In this document: positions 33,173-44,433 of the stretch, piece after piece
Layout of the letters: every line of letters starts with the position of its first letter
Position numbering within the stretch: position 1 is the stretch's first letter
NCBI GenBank assembly: GCA_037447655.1
Contig: JBBHKE010001017.1
Coordinates: forward strand, 69,512-133,511
Direction: 5' to 3'
DNA from: Zygnema cylindricum
Lineage: Eukaryota > Streptophyta > Zygnematophyceae > Zygnematales > Zygnemataceae
Length of the DNA stretch: 64,000 nt
Made by a program: the position numbers and the translations under genes
The notes under the pieces: generated by a model
What the model saw: only the letters and a program-made list of their open reading frames with translations
Databases searched by the model: none
Told to the model about the DNA's origin: nothing

Positions 33173-34140
33173 TGTAACAGGATCTCCTACCTCTCAGAAA
33201 ATCCCATTACTACAAATATTCCCAACCACACATTCCACACATTGGAAATTACACATCCACATTGGACAACACTCACATAAGGATCAACTTTAAATTAGAA
33301 GAAGCTTTTGTCCACATAACATTAGCTTGGTCTCTTGCCCTCGTGGCTCAACCCTTCTTATTTAAGTGTTTTCCACTACCCTCCACTCTTAATAATTATA
33401 TCTCTTAACTACTAAAACACTATTTAGTTAGTAAGAGATTTCAATGCAAAATGCCTTTCCTCCAATTTGGTATTAATCGCTCAGGACCAAGATCAGCCGG
33501 AATTTCCACAAACTTTTCCAAAGGAAAAGATGTCTACTCTCCTCTTACACTTCACTATTTATCCATCATCGCCCTGGACTCGCCAGGCCAGAGTCAACGC
33601 TCCGTTTTAACAGGCTTTTACCTGGGCCAATCATTGATCAGCAAAGACTCAGACTGACCAATGCAAAAACGTGCGAAATCTCTTACTAACTACTTAGCGC
33701 TTTACTAACCAATCAAACGTTACGTTTCACTACGTAACATTTACGTGCAAAATTGCGCGCCAAACGAAACGCGACTTCGCACGATCGTGCATAACAAATT
33801 TCGCACGCGAAACTTCCTACGAAATTCCCTTAAGTGAAAGTGACGTTTCGTACCAAAATTTGTACGAAACGAAGTACCGTGCATACTAAACGTTTCATTA
33901 GAACTTTATGAAACGTACGCGCGTAATTTCGGTACTAATTTGACCCTTAACCCGTTTCAATGATACCCACTTGTTATTTAGACCCCACGCTGTCACCTAA
34001 ATACACCCATCGCTATAACTTTTAAAATATAACTCCAAATAGCGTGATTCTTTTGCGGGCGTCTACCAAATTTAGTACTCTATAATCATAACACCTAAAT
34101 ACCCCTTTATAAACAAGTTCGATCCGCTATTGCTGTTACA
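33173..34140 (-). repeat. 3' LTR of gypsy element
   Basis: 968 bp, TG...CA with an 8-bp inverted terminus. Rich in short palindromic words around TTTCGTAC/GTACGAAA (a 10-bp-stem hairpin at about 33844-33871). Confidence 0.95.
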
Positions 34141-34154
34141 TCATCCCCTCCTTA
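34141..34154 (-). other. Polypurine tract of gypsy element
   Basis: Minus strand AAGGAGGGGATGA directly adjoins the 3' LTR; it is the expected plus-strand primer. Confidence 0.8.
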
Positions 34155-34188
34155 TTTTTAACTGACCTCAGTTAAACACATTTAATTC

Positions 34189-35517
34189 TCAAGACGGGAC
34201 TTCTATATTATTATCCCTCCAATACCTTTGTAAAAACTCAGAATTTTTATCCTCTAAAGTCAACTCATCTTCAGGCCTTCCTAGATAATGCACTTGCCAG
34301 AATATAGTATCACCAACCTTGAACCGTTGACCAACCCAATCTATTACCCATCTGTGGACTTCAGGTTCTATAATTATTGAGGGATCCAATTCCAGTTCTC
34401 TTTCTGTTGGTCGAAGATTCGCTGGTTTCAGTTGGCTGATGTGTATCACTGGATGAATTTTTGTTGAAGGCGGAAAATCCAATTTGGCAGCAACTGACGA
34501 TATCATCTCGATTACAGTAAATGGTCCAATGTACTTAGGGGCAAATTTCCCCGTAGGATCCGATTGTCCCTCAATCTTGCACCTGTAATGAGTTGTAGAA
34601 AGCCAAACCTTGTCACCTGTGCGTAACACCCAATCACCCCGTTTACGGTTAGCATTTAATTCTTGCCTCCTTTGTGCCTCCACTAATGAATCCCGGACAG
34701 TTTTCCAAATTGTTTGAACGTATTCCCAAAACTCTGTTCCAGAACCCCTATTCTCTTGAGTGACCCCTGTTATTAAGTCCAATGCTTCTCTAGGTTGGTA
34801 TCCGTATGCAACCTTAAATGGCGAGAATCCTGTACTAGCATGTTTACATGAATTGTATGCAAATTCCATTAATGGCAGTTTAGATTCCCATGTGTTCTGA
34901 ACTCCACTGCAAACAGTCCTGAGCATTTCCTCTAGTGTACGATTCATCCTTTCTGTCTGTCCATCTGTCTGAGGATGATAAGCAGTACTCATCTTCAATT
35001 CAGTGCCTAAGTTTTGCTGCAATTCTTTCCAAAATGCAGATGTAAATTTAGAATCTCTATCACTGACTATAGACAGGGGAACTCCATGATGTCTGACCAC
35101 GTTGTCAAAATATAACTTTGCAATATCTACAACTGAATGAGTAGTTTTACAAGGGATAAAGATTGCCATTTTACTGAACCTATCGACTACGACCATGATA
35201 CTGTCATTTCTTCTAGATGTAGCTGGTAACCTGACAATAAAATCCATACTGACAGATTCCCATGGTTTTTCGGGGATATCTAAAGGTTTTAAGAGACCTC
35301 TAGGTTTCTGGTTACTAGGTTTACTCTGTTGGCAAGGGACACAACTTTCCACGTGTCTCGACACCTCCTTTGCCATCCCTGGCCAAAACAATCTACTCTG
35401 CAACCGACTAAGAGTTTTATCTCGACCAAGATGTCCTAAATGCTCATGGGCTTCCTGTAAAAGTTGTTTTCTCAAGTCTCCCATTTCAGGAATGCATAAC
35501 CTATCCCCTGTTCGCAA
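34189..35517 (-). pseudogene. Gypsy integrase with C-terminal chromodomain-like region
   Basis: A 442-codon open stretch. In order: H2C2 zinc-binding domain (HEHLGHLGRDKT ... CVPCQQSK, residues ~18-65), catalytic core with Asp (SMDFIVRLP), Asp (IVSDRDSKFTS) and Glu (TDGQTERMNRTLEE), a GPF/Y-type module (KYIGPFTVIEM), and a C-terminal segment resembling a chromodomain (VIDWVGQRF...FWQVHYLGRPEDELTLED). The whole domain is intact as read. It is separated from RNase H by a one-base frameshift near 35530, so it is not expressed as a normal polyprotein if that shift is real. Family role: inserts the cDNA into the host genome in the nucleus. Confidence 0.92.
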
Positions 35518-36904
35518 ATACAGTAAACCACTTCTATTCTAAAGTTTTTGACATGCCTCTCATTCAGTGGGTCAGAATTCCCTCCCGAAATATTCTTGCA
35601 AATCACAACAAAATAAGGATCTTTATCATAACCATATCTAACTGTATCTAAAAACAATTCATCTTGAACCATAACACTTATTTCAAAACATCTACTTAAA
35701 GGATCTGCAACTACATTTGTCTTCCCAGGAATATGTTTGACATTAAATTTGAAATATGCTAATTTTTGCATCCACCTAACCTGTCTGCCAGTCATAATCT
35801 GTGCATCACTTAATCTTTGCAAATAAGAAAGTGCTTTATTATCACAGTGAACTGTAAATTCTTTATTATGCAAATAACATCGCCATTTCACCAATGCATG
35901 TACAATTGCAAGTAATTCTTTTTCTTGTGCTGTATAGTTCTTTTCAGCATCATTGAATTTTCTGGACTCAAAAGCAATTGGATGAAAGTGTTTGCCGACT
36001 TTTTGACTTATGACTGCACCTAGACCTTTGTCAGATGCATCTGTAGTGATCAGAACTTCAAATTCTCCAGCAGGGTCAGGATACACCAGTGTAGGGGCAG
36101 AGGTCAACTTCCCTTTTAGTTCCTCGAATGCTCTCTCTTGATCAGCTCCCCACACAAACGTCTCTTTTTCCCGAAGTAAATCCGTCAACGGTGCAGCGAT
36201 CATACTGAAGTTCTTTATAAATTTCCTGTAGTAAGTGGCCAATCCCAAAAACGATCTAACTTCTGTGACATTAGTAGGTTGTTTCCAGTTTTGGATTGCT
36301 AAAATTTTGGATGGGTCTGTTTTAACACCTTCCCCACTAACTATATGTCCCAAAAATAATTGTTCACTTTTAAGAAAACTAGATTTTGACAATTTTCCAT
36401 ATAATTTTCTTTCTCTTAACCTTTCCAACACTCTTTTTAAATGAATTACATGTTGTTCTTTAGATTCACTGTGACTAAAATATCGTCTATAAACACTTGG
36501 ACAAACTCATCTATGTAATCTGAAAAGGTTTGGTTCATTAATCTTTGGTAAGTAGGCGGTGCATTCGTTAAGCCGAATGGCATCACGATCCATTCAAAAT
36601 GACCCACTCTAGTTCTGAAAGCAGTTTTATCAACATCCTCAATTCTAATTGGCACCTGATTAAAGCCACTACGCAGGTCAATCAACGAAAATACTTTAGC
36701 ACCTTTTAAACGATCTATCAAATCAGAAATTAAAGGTAACGGATACTTATCCTTCACCGTAATCTTGTTCAGACTACGATAATCGACGCACATTCTCAAC
36801 GTTCCGTCCTTCTTTTTGACGAAAAGAACTGGTGCTCCGTACGGTGATTTGCTGGGTTGAATATGTCCTTTCTCTAGGAGTTCTTTGATCTGTTTCTTTA
36901 ACTC
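35472..36904 (-). pseudogene. Gypsy reverse transcriptase and RNase H
   Basis: RT shows [40 protein letters not shown] and the catalytic VFIDDIL (FIDD form of YxDD). The thumb region continues SFLGLATYYRKFI. RNase H shows TDASDKGLGAV, TAQEKELLAIVHAL, HCDNKALSYL and VVADPLSR, covering the four acidic residues. A one-base shift lies between VFIDDILV and ...KRVLERLRERKLYGKL (about 36465-36475). Another lies near 35530 before integrase. The part upstream of 36799 is in frame with protease except for a TAG at 36905-36907. Confidence 0.92.
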
Positions 36905-37880
36905 CTATTGCTCAAAGAAACTGTGCTTATAAATTCCTGTGACAGGAGGGTTACATCCAGGTTCCAAGTTAATAACATGTTCTACATCTCGGGAAGGTGG
37001 CCTTCCTGAGGGTAAATCACTTGGAAAAATATCCCGGAATTCAAAAATCAAATCCTTAATAGTAGCATCAGGTGTATTAATGTCAGTTACAAAATCATAT
37101 TTTTGTTTTTCAAGATTTTTAGTGGTGTCTGATTCAGGAATAACATGAATGTTAGTGTTTTCTCCCCCCCCTTCATCAGTAACTGCCTCAGTTACTAATA
37201 ACAAGAAAGCATGATTTGTTTTATCTTTTAAATGCTTTTTAAATTGTTTAGCGGAAATCAAACCTTCTACTCCCAATCTGGTTATGTTATTTATATGATT
37301 CCTATGCAATTTCTTAGGAGATAATGCTTGCAAAACCTTCCAACCGTTTTCAGACTTCACTTTTAAGGTATTAATTTCCCAATTAATTTGAGGATTATGT
37401 TCTGTTAACCAATGCTTTCCCAGAATTAGTTCTTCACTTCCCAAATTCATTATTTCACACACAACTTTCATTTTATGACCCTGGATATCAACTTCTATCG
37501 TGTCAGTTTGTAAGTCTAATGTGGACTTATTACCATTTGCCACTTGAACATGTAAAGGCTTTTCCCTTATGACAGTAGGAATTTTATTTTCCTTTACAAA
37601 CTTATGTGAAATAAAATTATGTGTGGCACCTGAATCAACCATTACTTTCAACGGCTTTCCTTCCACTAATGACTCGAATCTAATCAAACTGTGTCTGGTG
37701 TCGTCATTACTTAGCTGTCCTAACATAGGTCTGTTGTTGAGAATTTCACCAGAATGATTCTTTAAACTATGCAGTGTAGTGAGAATCATAATAAATTCAG
37801 CTATCCTAACTTTTCCATTCATTAATTTGCCCTCCAAAGTTAACTCTTTAACTTCTGGATCCAGTTGACTAAACTGAGGA
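36905..37880 (-). pseudogene. Gypsy protease region
   Basis: A retropepsin with intact active site VMVDSGATHNFIS (about 37640-37680) and the second conserved motif EELILGKHWL (about 37425). It is followed by the linker to RT (DLPSGRPPSRDVEHVINLEPG). The reading frame differs from that of gag, so expression would need a frameshift at the gag end around 37890-37910, unless an indel separates them. It ends at a TAG (36905-36907) before [10 protein letters not shown]. Confidence 0.88.
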
Positions 37881-37887
37881 CTTTCAG

Positions 37888-39115
37888 TTAGTCCTTTCCG
37901 TTTCCCACCTCCTGGGCTTCCTGCTCAGCTAGATATAATGCAATATCCTCTTGGAGACCTTCATTTACATCGACTGTTTTGAGAGAACCTTTATCTGTAC
38001 AGTCTTTAGCGTAATGATCTGGACCTCCACATTTGAAACAAGTGACTTTCTTTTTGGGTTTTGTGCACTCTCTACTAAAATGTCCCTCCTCTCCACAGTT
38101 ATAACAGTTAATCTTTTTCAATTGTGCACACTCAAATGCTCTATGACCCCTTTTCTGACAAATAGTGCATGTGGGAATGGTAAGGTTAGACTTCTGGGCA
38201 TTAATGTTTGGTTTAGGACTTTTAATGTACCCCCCTCTAATGTTAAATCTATTTCCTGCATTAACGCTATGTCCACCCCTTTGATTTCCCCTGAAGATAT
38301 TTTGCCTATTCACCAGTCCAGCATTCATTCCCTCTTCAACAAATTCCTCCTCATCCCACTGTGATACTTCATTTAAATTACCCCTGAGTGGTCGAGTTTC
38401 CCGATTATACCCCAACTGATCCTCTAATTCCAATGACTTATCTTGTAATTCCTTCAAATTATTAAAATTTTGATGTTTTAGCTCAGATTTCAGTATAGGA
38501 TTCAAATAGTTCAAGAAATGCAATTTAGCCATTTCATCAGTCAAACCTATGACATGAATACTAGATGAGTCAAATTCCACAATATAATCCTTCACAGATC
38601 CATTCTGCTTACAATTCAGCCACTTTTCTTCCATTCTGGATTTAAAAGTGACAGACAAGAAACGCGATTTGATTGCGGTTTTTAAAAGTTTCCCAATCAG
38701 CATTATCAGGAATCAATTTAGATCTTCTCTGGGTATAATACCAAATCTGAGCATCACCTTTCAGACAACTAACAGCAAAAGAAGTGTAATCATCACGATC
38801 ACAATTTCTAGATTCCAAATAATACTCCATATGAAAAATCCAAGCATCCAACTCATCAATCTTCTTACCATCAAACGATGGTGCCTCACTAATAGAAAAT
38901 TTCAGATCTCTTATCTTCTTAGGTCTATCATGATCATCCTCCCTAAAACTGGCATTTCTTTTACTACTCTCACCCTTTTGGTCATTCATATTATTGTTGG
39001 TCTGAATTAAGCTAATAAGTTCATCTAATTTCTCATTTGAAACATTTCCATTTTCTTTAACAACTTTCAATTCACTTTTCAATTCGGAAATGGTTTCATC
39101 CACAGCGGGTAGCAT
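37888..39115 (-). pseudogene. Gypsy gag with three zinc knuckles, one frameshift
   Basis: The N-terminal part (38642-39115) carries a charged coiled-coil-like start and the gag signature (FDGKKIDELDAWIFHMEYYL, GDAQIWYYTQR). It continues after a one-base shift in an A run near 38682 into 37888-38703. That part has the rest of the capsid and three CCHC knuckles: CTICQKRGHRAFEC, CYNCGEEGHFSREC and CFKCGGPDHYAKDC. It binds and packages RNA in this family. Apart from the shift it looks complete. Confidence 0.9.
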
Positions 39116-39972
39116 GATTATTAAATCTTTTGACCAATTTCACAGTTCGCTTCTTCAACACATTCAAAGCATTCTCCATTTCACGTTTCCATGCAGAATT
39201 TGCCATTATCACACAATTAAATCAAGCAAAAGGAAAGATAGAGTATAATTTCCCAAAGAAATTTGATGCAGATTTGAAGTCCTTAGATTGCTCCAATCCA
39301 AAACTTCTTCTCCTTAACAAATCCTTTGAAAAGATCAAGATCTGAGAAATTAAAAAGACATTGACAATAAGTTAGTACAAATTCAAATTTTCAATTTCCC
39401 AACATTGAAACAGAAATGTAAGAATTTCCCCACCAATTTTGCAATAGCAAAAATTGAAAGCTCTCAAAGGTAAGATTTCACCATAAATTTTGCAACAGCA
39501 AAACTGAAATCAATCAAAGGTAACAATTTAGGGTTTGAAAAGTTTTGAGTCATTTCTGGACTCCTTTGCTCTTGAAGAAGTAAAGTACTCCACTTTCCTC
39601 CTCCACCATCAGCAAATTCCCCATTTCCCACTACATCAGGATCTTTTGTTCTATAATCCTCACATCCTCACCCTTCATGGCTTCAAGCCCTCCCTCTACA
39701 CATGAATCATTGCTAGGAGAAGGCAAGTTTGTTTGGCCTCTAGGTAATTGGAGTGAGCTTCGGCGGTGGCTACACTGCCCACCCCGCCTTAGTCCTTAGG
39801 ACCTGAGCACGCCCCACATCTAACCAGCGGCCGCTGGCAGTGTGATCACTCAGTTTCCCTCCAATCCCCTACCACTTCACATTGTGGTTCTACCGACACA
39901 GGTTAGAGCACCCTCACCGGTCACGGCAATCGATTTTCGGGTGAGCAAACTTCTCCCTGGTTTCTAACCAAA
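39116..39972 (-). other. Gypsy 5' leader
   Basis: About 860 bp between primer-binding site and gag with no open frame of note. A diverged copy is kept in the fragment at 23650-24510. The region 39720-39960 is GC-richer and conserved in that fragment (GGCGGTGGCTACACTGCCCA), possibly a packaging or structural leader. Confidence 0.6.
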
Positions 39973-39984
39973 GCTCTGATACCA
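39973..39984 (-). other. Primer-binding site for initiator tRNA-Met 3' end
   Basis: TGGTATCAGAGC on minus, two bases from the 5' LTR: the standard plant LTR-element primer site. This contrasts with the anticodon-region sites of the two copia-type elements here. Confidence 0.92.
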
Positions 39985-39986
39985 TA

Positions 39987-40954
39987 TGTAACAGGATCTC
40001 CTACCTCTCAGAAAATCCCATTACTACAAATATTCCCAACCACACATTCCACACATTGGAAATTACACATCCACATTGGACAACACTCACATAAGGATCA
40101 ACTTTAAATTAGAAGAAGCTTTTGTCCACATAACATTAGCTTGGTCTCTTGCCCTCGTGGCTCAACCCTTCTTATTTAAGTGTTTTCCACTACCCTCCAC
40201 TCTTAATAATTATATCTCTTAACTACTAAAACACTATTTAGTTAGTAAGAGATTTCAATGCAAAATGCCTTTCCTCCAATTTGGTATTAATCGCTCAGGA
40301 CCAAGATCAGCCGGAATTTCCACAAACTTTTCCAAAGGAAAAGATGTCTACTCTCCTCTTACACTTCACTATTTATCCATCATCGCCCTGGACTCGCCAG
40401 GCCAGAGTCAACGCTCCGTTTTAACAGGCTTTTACCTGGGCCAATCATTGATCAGCAAAGACTCAGACTGACCAATGCAAAAACGTGCGAAATCTCTTAC
40501 TAACTACTTAGCGCTTTACTAACCAATCAAACGTTACGTTTCACTACGTAACATTTACGTGCAAAATTGCGCGCCAAACGAAACGCGACTTCGCACGATC
40601 GTGCATAACAAATTTCGCACGCGAAACTTCCTACGAAATTCCCTTAAGTGAAAGTGACGTTTCGTACCAAAATTTGTACGAAACGAAGTACCGTGCATAC
40701 TAAACGTTTCATTAGAACTTTATGAAACGTACGCGCGTAATTTCGGTACTAATTTGACCCTTAACCCGTTTCAATGATACCCACTTGTTATTTAGACCCC
40801 ACGCTGTCACCTAAATACACCCATCGCTATAACTTTTAAAATATAACTCCAAATAGCGTGATTCTTTTGCGGGCGTCTACCAAATTTAGTACTCTATAAT
40901 CATAACACCTAAATACCCCTTTATAAACAAGTTCGATCCGCTATTGCTGTTACA
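39987..40954 (-). repeat. 5' LTR of gypsy element
   Basis: 968 bp, apparently identical to 33173-34140 by eye over the whole length. It should contain the element's promoter (minus strand). Confidence 0.95.
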
Positions 40955-41237
40955 CAGAGGTCGCAAAAGTCAAAAAATTTCATACCCGAACCGACCGTTT
41001 TTTATTTTTCAAAATCTGAGTAACCGACGCCCGACCGAGTTTTGTCACGCTCCAAAATTGTTAACCGTTAACCGACCGTCGTTTACGAAAAACAAAATTA
41101 ACCGAATCTTGATTTTTTGCGACTAACCGTGCCCGCCCGTAACCGAAAAAGTACAAAATTAATCAATGTACGACGGAATAAGCCAATAATTACAATTTGT
41201 CGCGTTCCCTAAGATTTGCGAAATGAATAGTGTACTA

Positions 41238-41790
41238 CACCGTCAATCGCTATTAGAGTAAAGGAATAAATAGCGTAAAAAAAAAATTTAGTGTTATTAA
41301 CACTAATCGGGAATTTTTTTTTTTTGAAAAAAAATATATATACTAATTAATCCCTAACTGTAATTTGGGTTGTCCTGAATAATAAATACCCGCCCTTTCA
41401 ATGTCTACAGTAATATGTGTATTCGCACAAAATCTGACGATTCGTACGCCGTCGGGCTGTTCACACGGTCGACGGACGAACATATGAGAACGTGATTTTT
41501 GTCGACAAGTTCGCATCTCTTTCTTCCAGTGCATATTCACATGTGTGCGCAATAATGTTAAGTGTCTTTCTATGCCTTTGTAATTCAAAAAGTACCATTT
41601 CGTACCGAAATATCGTGTCCGTACTCCACACTATTTCCATCGCAGTGTACTTACATTATTAACGCTAATTGAAAAAAAAACCTAATAAGAATAATGGAAA
41701 AAATAGAATTATGGATTGTATTTCAGGTTTTTTTTTTTTGAAAAAAGGGCACCGAATTGGCGTTATATACTCTAATAGCGATTGACGGTG
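41238..41790. mobile_element. CACCGT-type MITE, ~550-bp subfamily, copy 1 (inside hAT)
   Basis: Terminal inverted repeats CACCGTCAATCGCTATTAG... and ...CTAATAGCGATTGACGGTG are flanked by TA. Very similar copies lie at 48059-48610 and, reversed, at 49165-49715. A non-functional open frame inside (41343-41588, minus) is shared among the copies. Confidence 0.87.
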
Positions 41791-41799
41791 TACTGTGTT

Positions 41800-42120
41800 A
41801 GATTTGCGACGCTTTGTCGCGTTGCCTAAGATTTTCGAAATGAATAGTGTACTAACATGTCAGATTTGCGACGCTTTGTCGCGTTCCCTTTGATTTGCGA
41901 AATAAGTAGCTTACTACGGTACCGTGTCAGATTTGTGACGCTAATCATGATGTCACGTACTTCCACGATGCCAAAGAGTACAAAGTACATGAATGTTGGA
42001 TTATCTTTTTGTAAGATTCGCGAAATGAATAGTGTTAGTACCGTGTCAGATTTGCGACGCTAATCATGATGCCACGTACTTCCACGATACCAAAAGTACA
42101 AAGAACAATAATGTTGGAAA
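41800..42120 (+). repeat. Tandem repeat in hAT interior
   Basis: Three to four units around GTGTCAGATTTGCGACGC, followed either by TTTGTCGCGTTCCC or by TAATCATGATG.CACGTAC, and by GATT(T/C)GCGAAATGAATAGTG. Confidence 0.7.
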
Positions 42121-42322
42121 AAAAAGTACAATTTTTTCTTTTTTTTGGTTTTTTTGTTTGGACCGACCGTAACTGACCGTTTTTTTTTCTTGGTGAGTCA
42201 ACCGACCGTAACCGCCCGACCCCCCAAAATTTGGCAACCGAATCCGTTCCGGATCCGGCGCGGGCGGTCGGTTAACGGTCGGTCACGGTTTCGGTTGACC
42301 GTTTGCGACCTCTGTGGTAGGG

Positions 42323-42995
42323 TCGCCAATAGTGATGCGCACCGGGTCGCATTGTGCCGATAAACGATGCGCATATGCACGATGCAGCCAATGCCCAATG
42401 CGATGTGGTTGACGTGGCAAATGATTGCTTGCCTGTTTGGTGCATTGTGAATCGGCATTTCCGTTTTGTTTAGCGCTTTTCTTTTGTATATCGGTTCGCT
42501 GTTATAGCTGATTCACTTCAGTTTGCTGCCGTTTTATTTCGGTTTACGGCTGTTTAACACATGGGAACACCACCTTAGGAATCCATAAAACAGCCAAATG
42601 ATTGACCCTCCGTTACGTTGCACAAAAGAATGTCCTCAATAGGGGGGGGGCATTTGCCCTAAGGTGGACAAACGGATGTCCTACGTGGATGCATGTGGTC
42701 CACTTACTTGAGGTCCTTTGGCTACAGCGGTCGGAGGTCCACAGATGTCCCCTATGTACAGGAGAGCGGGCTTCTGTACTGTACAGTAGTCCTTGTTCAA
42801 TTTGCTGTACCGACCCTGGACTTCAAGCATGGATTCACCATCTGGCCCTCCCTTTCTGACGCTCACGCTACAGTGCAAGATAATCCAATAAAATACAGTC
42901 CATCTGTACAAGATAGTACATTAGTGTACGGCAATAAAATACAGTACACCTTCGTTCTGTACGTTACAGTACCGAGTGTATTGTATTGTACTGTA
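42323..42995. other. Short unassigned stretch between hAT and large element
   Basis: No coding similarity recognised. A G run (42642-42649) and a segment rich in GTACAGT/ACTGTAC words (42770-42995) directly precede the next element. 42470-42565 ends in ACACATGGGAACACCACCTTA, resembling a Harbinger-type end without a partner. Confidence 0.4.
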
Positions 42996-44433
42996 CACCG
43001 TGAATCGTTATTTGCGTATAGAAATTATTAGTGTATATAATGATTTAGTGTCATTTACGTTAATTTGTGTATCAATACCATTTTCAAAAAAATGTTTTAT
43101 TGTAATTTCTCCATAACGCTGATTTGGGTATACAGGATCCGCCGTCGTAGCATGTACGGTAAAATAGGTAGAAGTACAAAATTTGACAATCCGTACGACG
43201 TGGCGTCCTTCCACTGTAAAAATCCATAATTCTATTTTAGGTTTGCGAATACTCAATCATTACACCGTGCATAATTATACACTAAAATAGGTACGAGTAA
43301 AAACCGTGGAAATGTACGGTTATGTGTACTTTCACTTAAGTTCATTCGTGACTCTAATAAACGTTTGTTTCGCACGCGGTGAATATGATTACAGTAAAAT
43401 AGGTGCAAGGACAACATAGGACGAAACGTACATTGTCGCGTCATACAGTCGATTCTATGCTTCGGGGTTGTAAAACGCAATTACCTCAATACGCTATGTA
43501 ACCGTACAACTATAATACGTTCATTTATTTCATTTTGTTATTGTTTATAGAACGCAACTATAGCAACAGGCATTCCATGTTTACGTTTCGTTTCACATGA
43601 CTTACAGTGAACCCAGCGATTGATTTAAATATCGTTGTCGTACGCGGTGAGAACGAGCTTTGTATGACGTTAAATATGAACCCTTAACCTTGATAAGGTG
43701 CCGGGCGGCTTGCTTTATTAGAATAATGTATTGTAATATTGGGACATAAGTGTATTAACGATACGTTTACTTAGATCAGACGTCGAACAAGCCTTTTATT
43801 AGTATCACGTTTAATTCTAATTAATTGTGTAACGAAGAAAAACCGCTTATTAGGATACATGTTAATTCTAATTGGCGGTAATACGGCGACGAAAGATGAT
43901 CAGTCTTCGTTGGAAGATCATCATTGGCTGTTGCCGAAAACACGTGGCATGTTTACTATCCACGCATTCCTAAAGTTGGGCAGTTTTCGTACGTGACGTT
44001 AGAACAACCGTATTTCTGGGTTACGACGCCGCATTTTTTTTCCATCATCTTTTTGCCGTACGCACTGTAAGCTGGAGGTCTTTCCATGGCGCGAAAAACT
44101 TTTCATCGACGACGTCAGTTTTGAAATATTTTGCCAAATCGAAACATTTTTGACGTAATCCCGCTTCTATTCCCGCGTTTTTAAATATTTAAAATTTGAA
44201 AGGCATAATAAAGTTCAAAATTTGAATTTTTAACGAAATTTTTAAAATGGCAAATCCCTCCATTTTTACCGCGAAAATTCACTTTCGGTTGCATCAAGTG
44301 TATTATATAAATGAATTTGTGATAGTGAAGTCGACACTATCACCACTTCTTCCTCATTTGCTTGGGTTGCCATTTTCTTCCTTTCGGCATCTCTTATTTC
44401 TTATTTTTTAGGAGATATTAAGGTTTTGAAATT

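Larger units (their letters stand above)
33173..40954 (-). mobile_element. Complete Ty3/gypsy chromovirus-type LTR retrotransposon (7,782 bp)
   Basis: Two 968-bp LTRs (33173-34140, 39987-40954) are bounded by TGTAACAG...CTGTTACA. The element has CAGAG target duplications (33168-33172, 40955-40959), a primer-binding site for initiator tRNA-Met, a polypurine tract and a gag-protease-RT-RNase H-integrase order on the minus strand. I saw no difference between the LTRs by eye, so insertion is recent. The coding region nevertheless contains single-base shifts and a stop. Confidence 0.95.
33160..42322. mobile_element. hAT-like element (1,360 bp) split by a gypsy insertion
   Basis: Terminal inverted repeats CAGAGGTCGCAAA...TTTGCGACCTCTG end at 42314. 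The left copy of the end is divided: CAGAG at 33168-33172, then the gypsy element, then CAGAG duplicated and continuing at 40955. The 8-bp direct repeat TGGTAGGG lies at 33160-33167 and 42315-42322, which is the hAT hallmark. Many subterminal CCGACCG/CGGTCGG words occur near both ends, as in other hAT elements. It is non-coding, and its interior carries a CACCGT-type MITE and a tandem repeat. Confidence 0.9.

Noticed and set aside
33451-33657. 68-codon frame found twice with the same protein (also 40265-40471)
   Set aside because: It lies inside the two identical gypsy LTRs, so identity follows from LTR duplication.
42470-42568. Harbinger-like right end (ACACATGGGAACACCACCTTA)
   Set aside because: No partner left end or TTA pair could be found; may be a truncated copy but is not supported.
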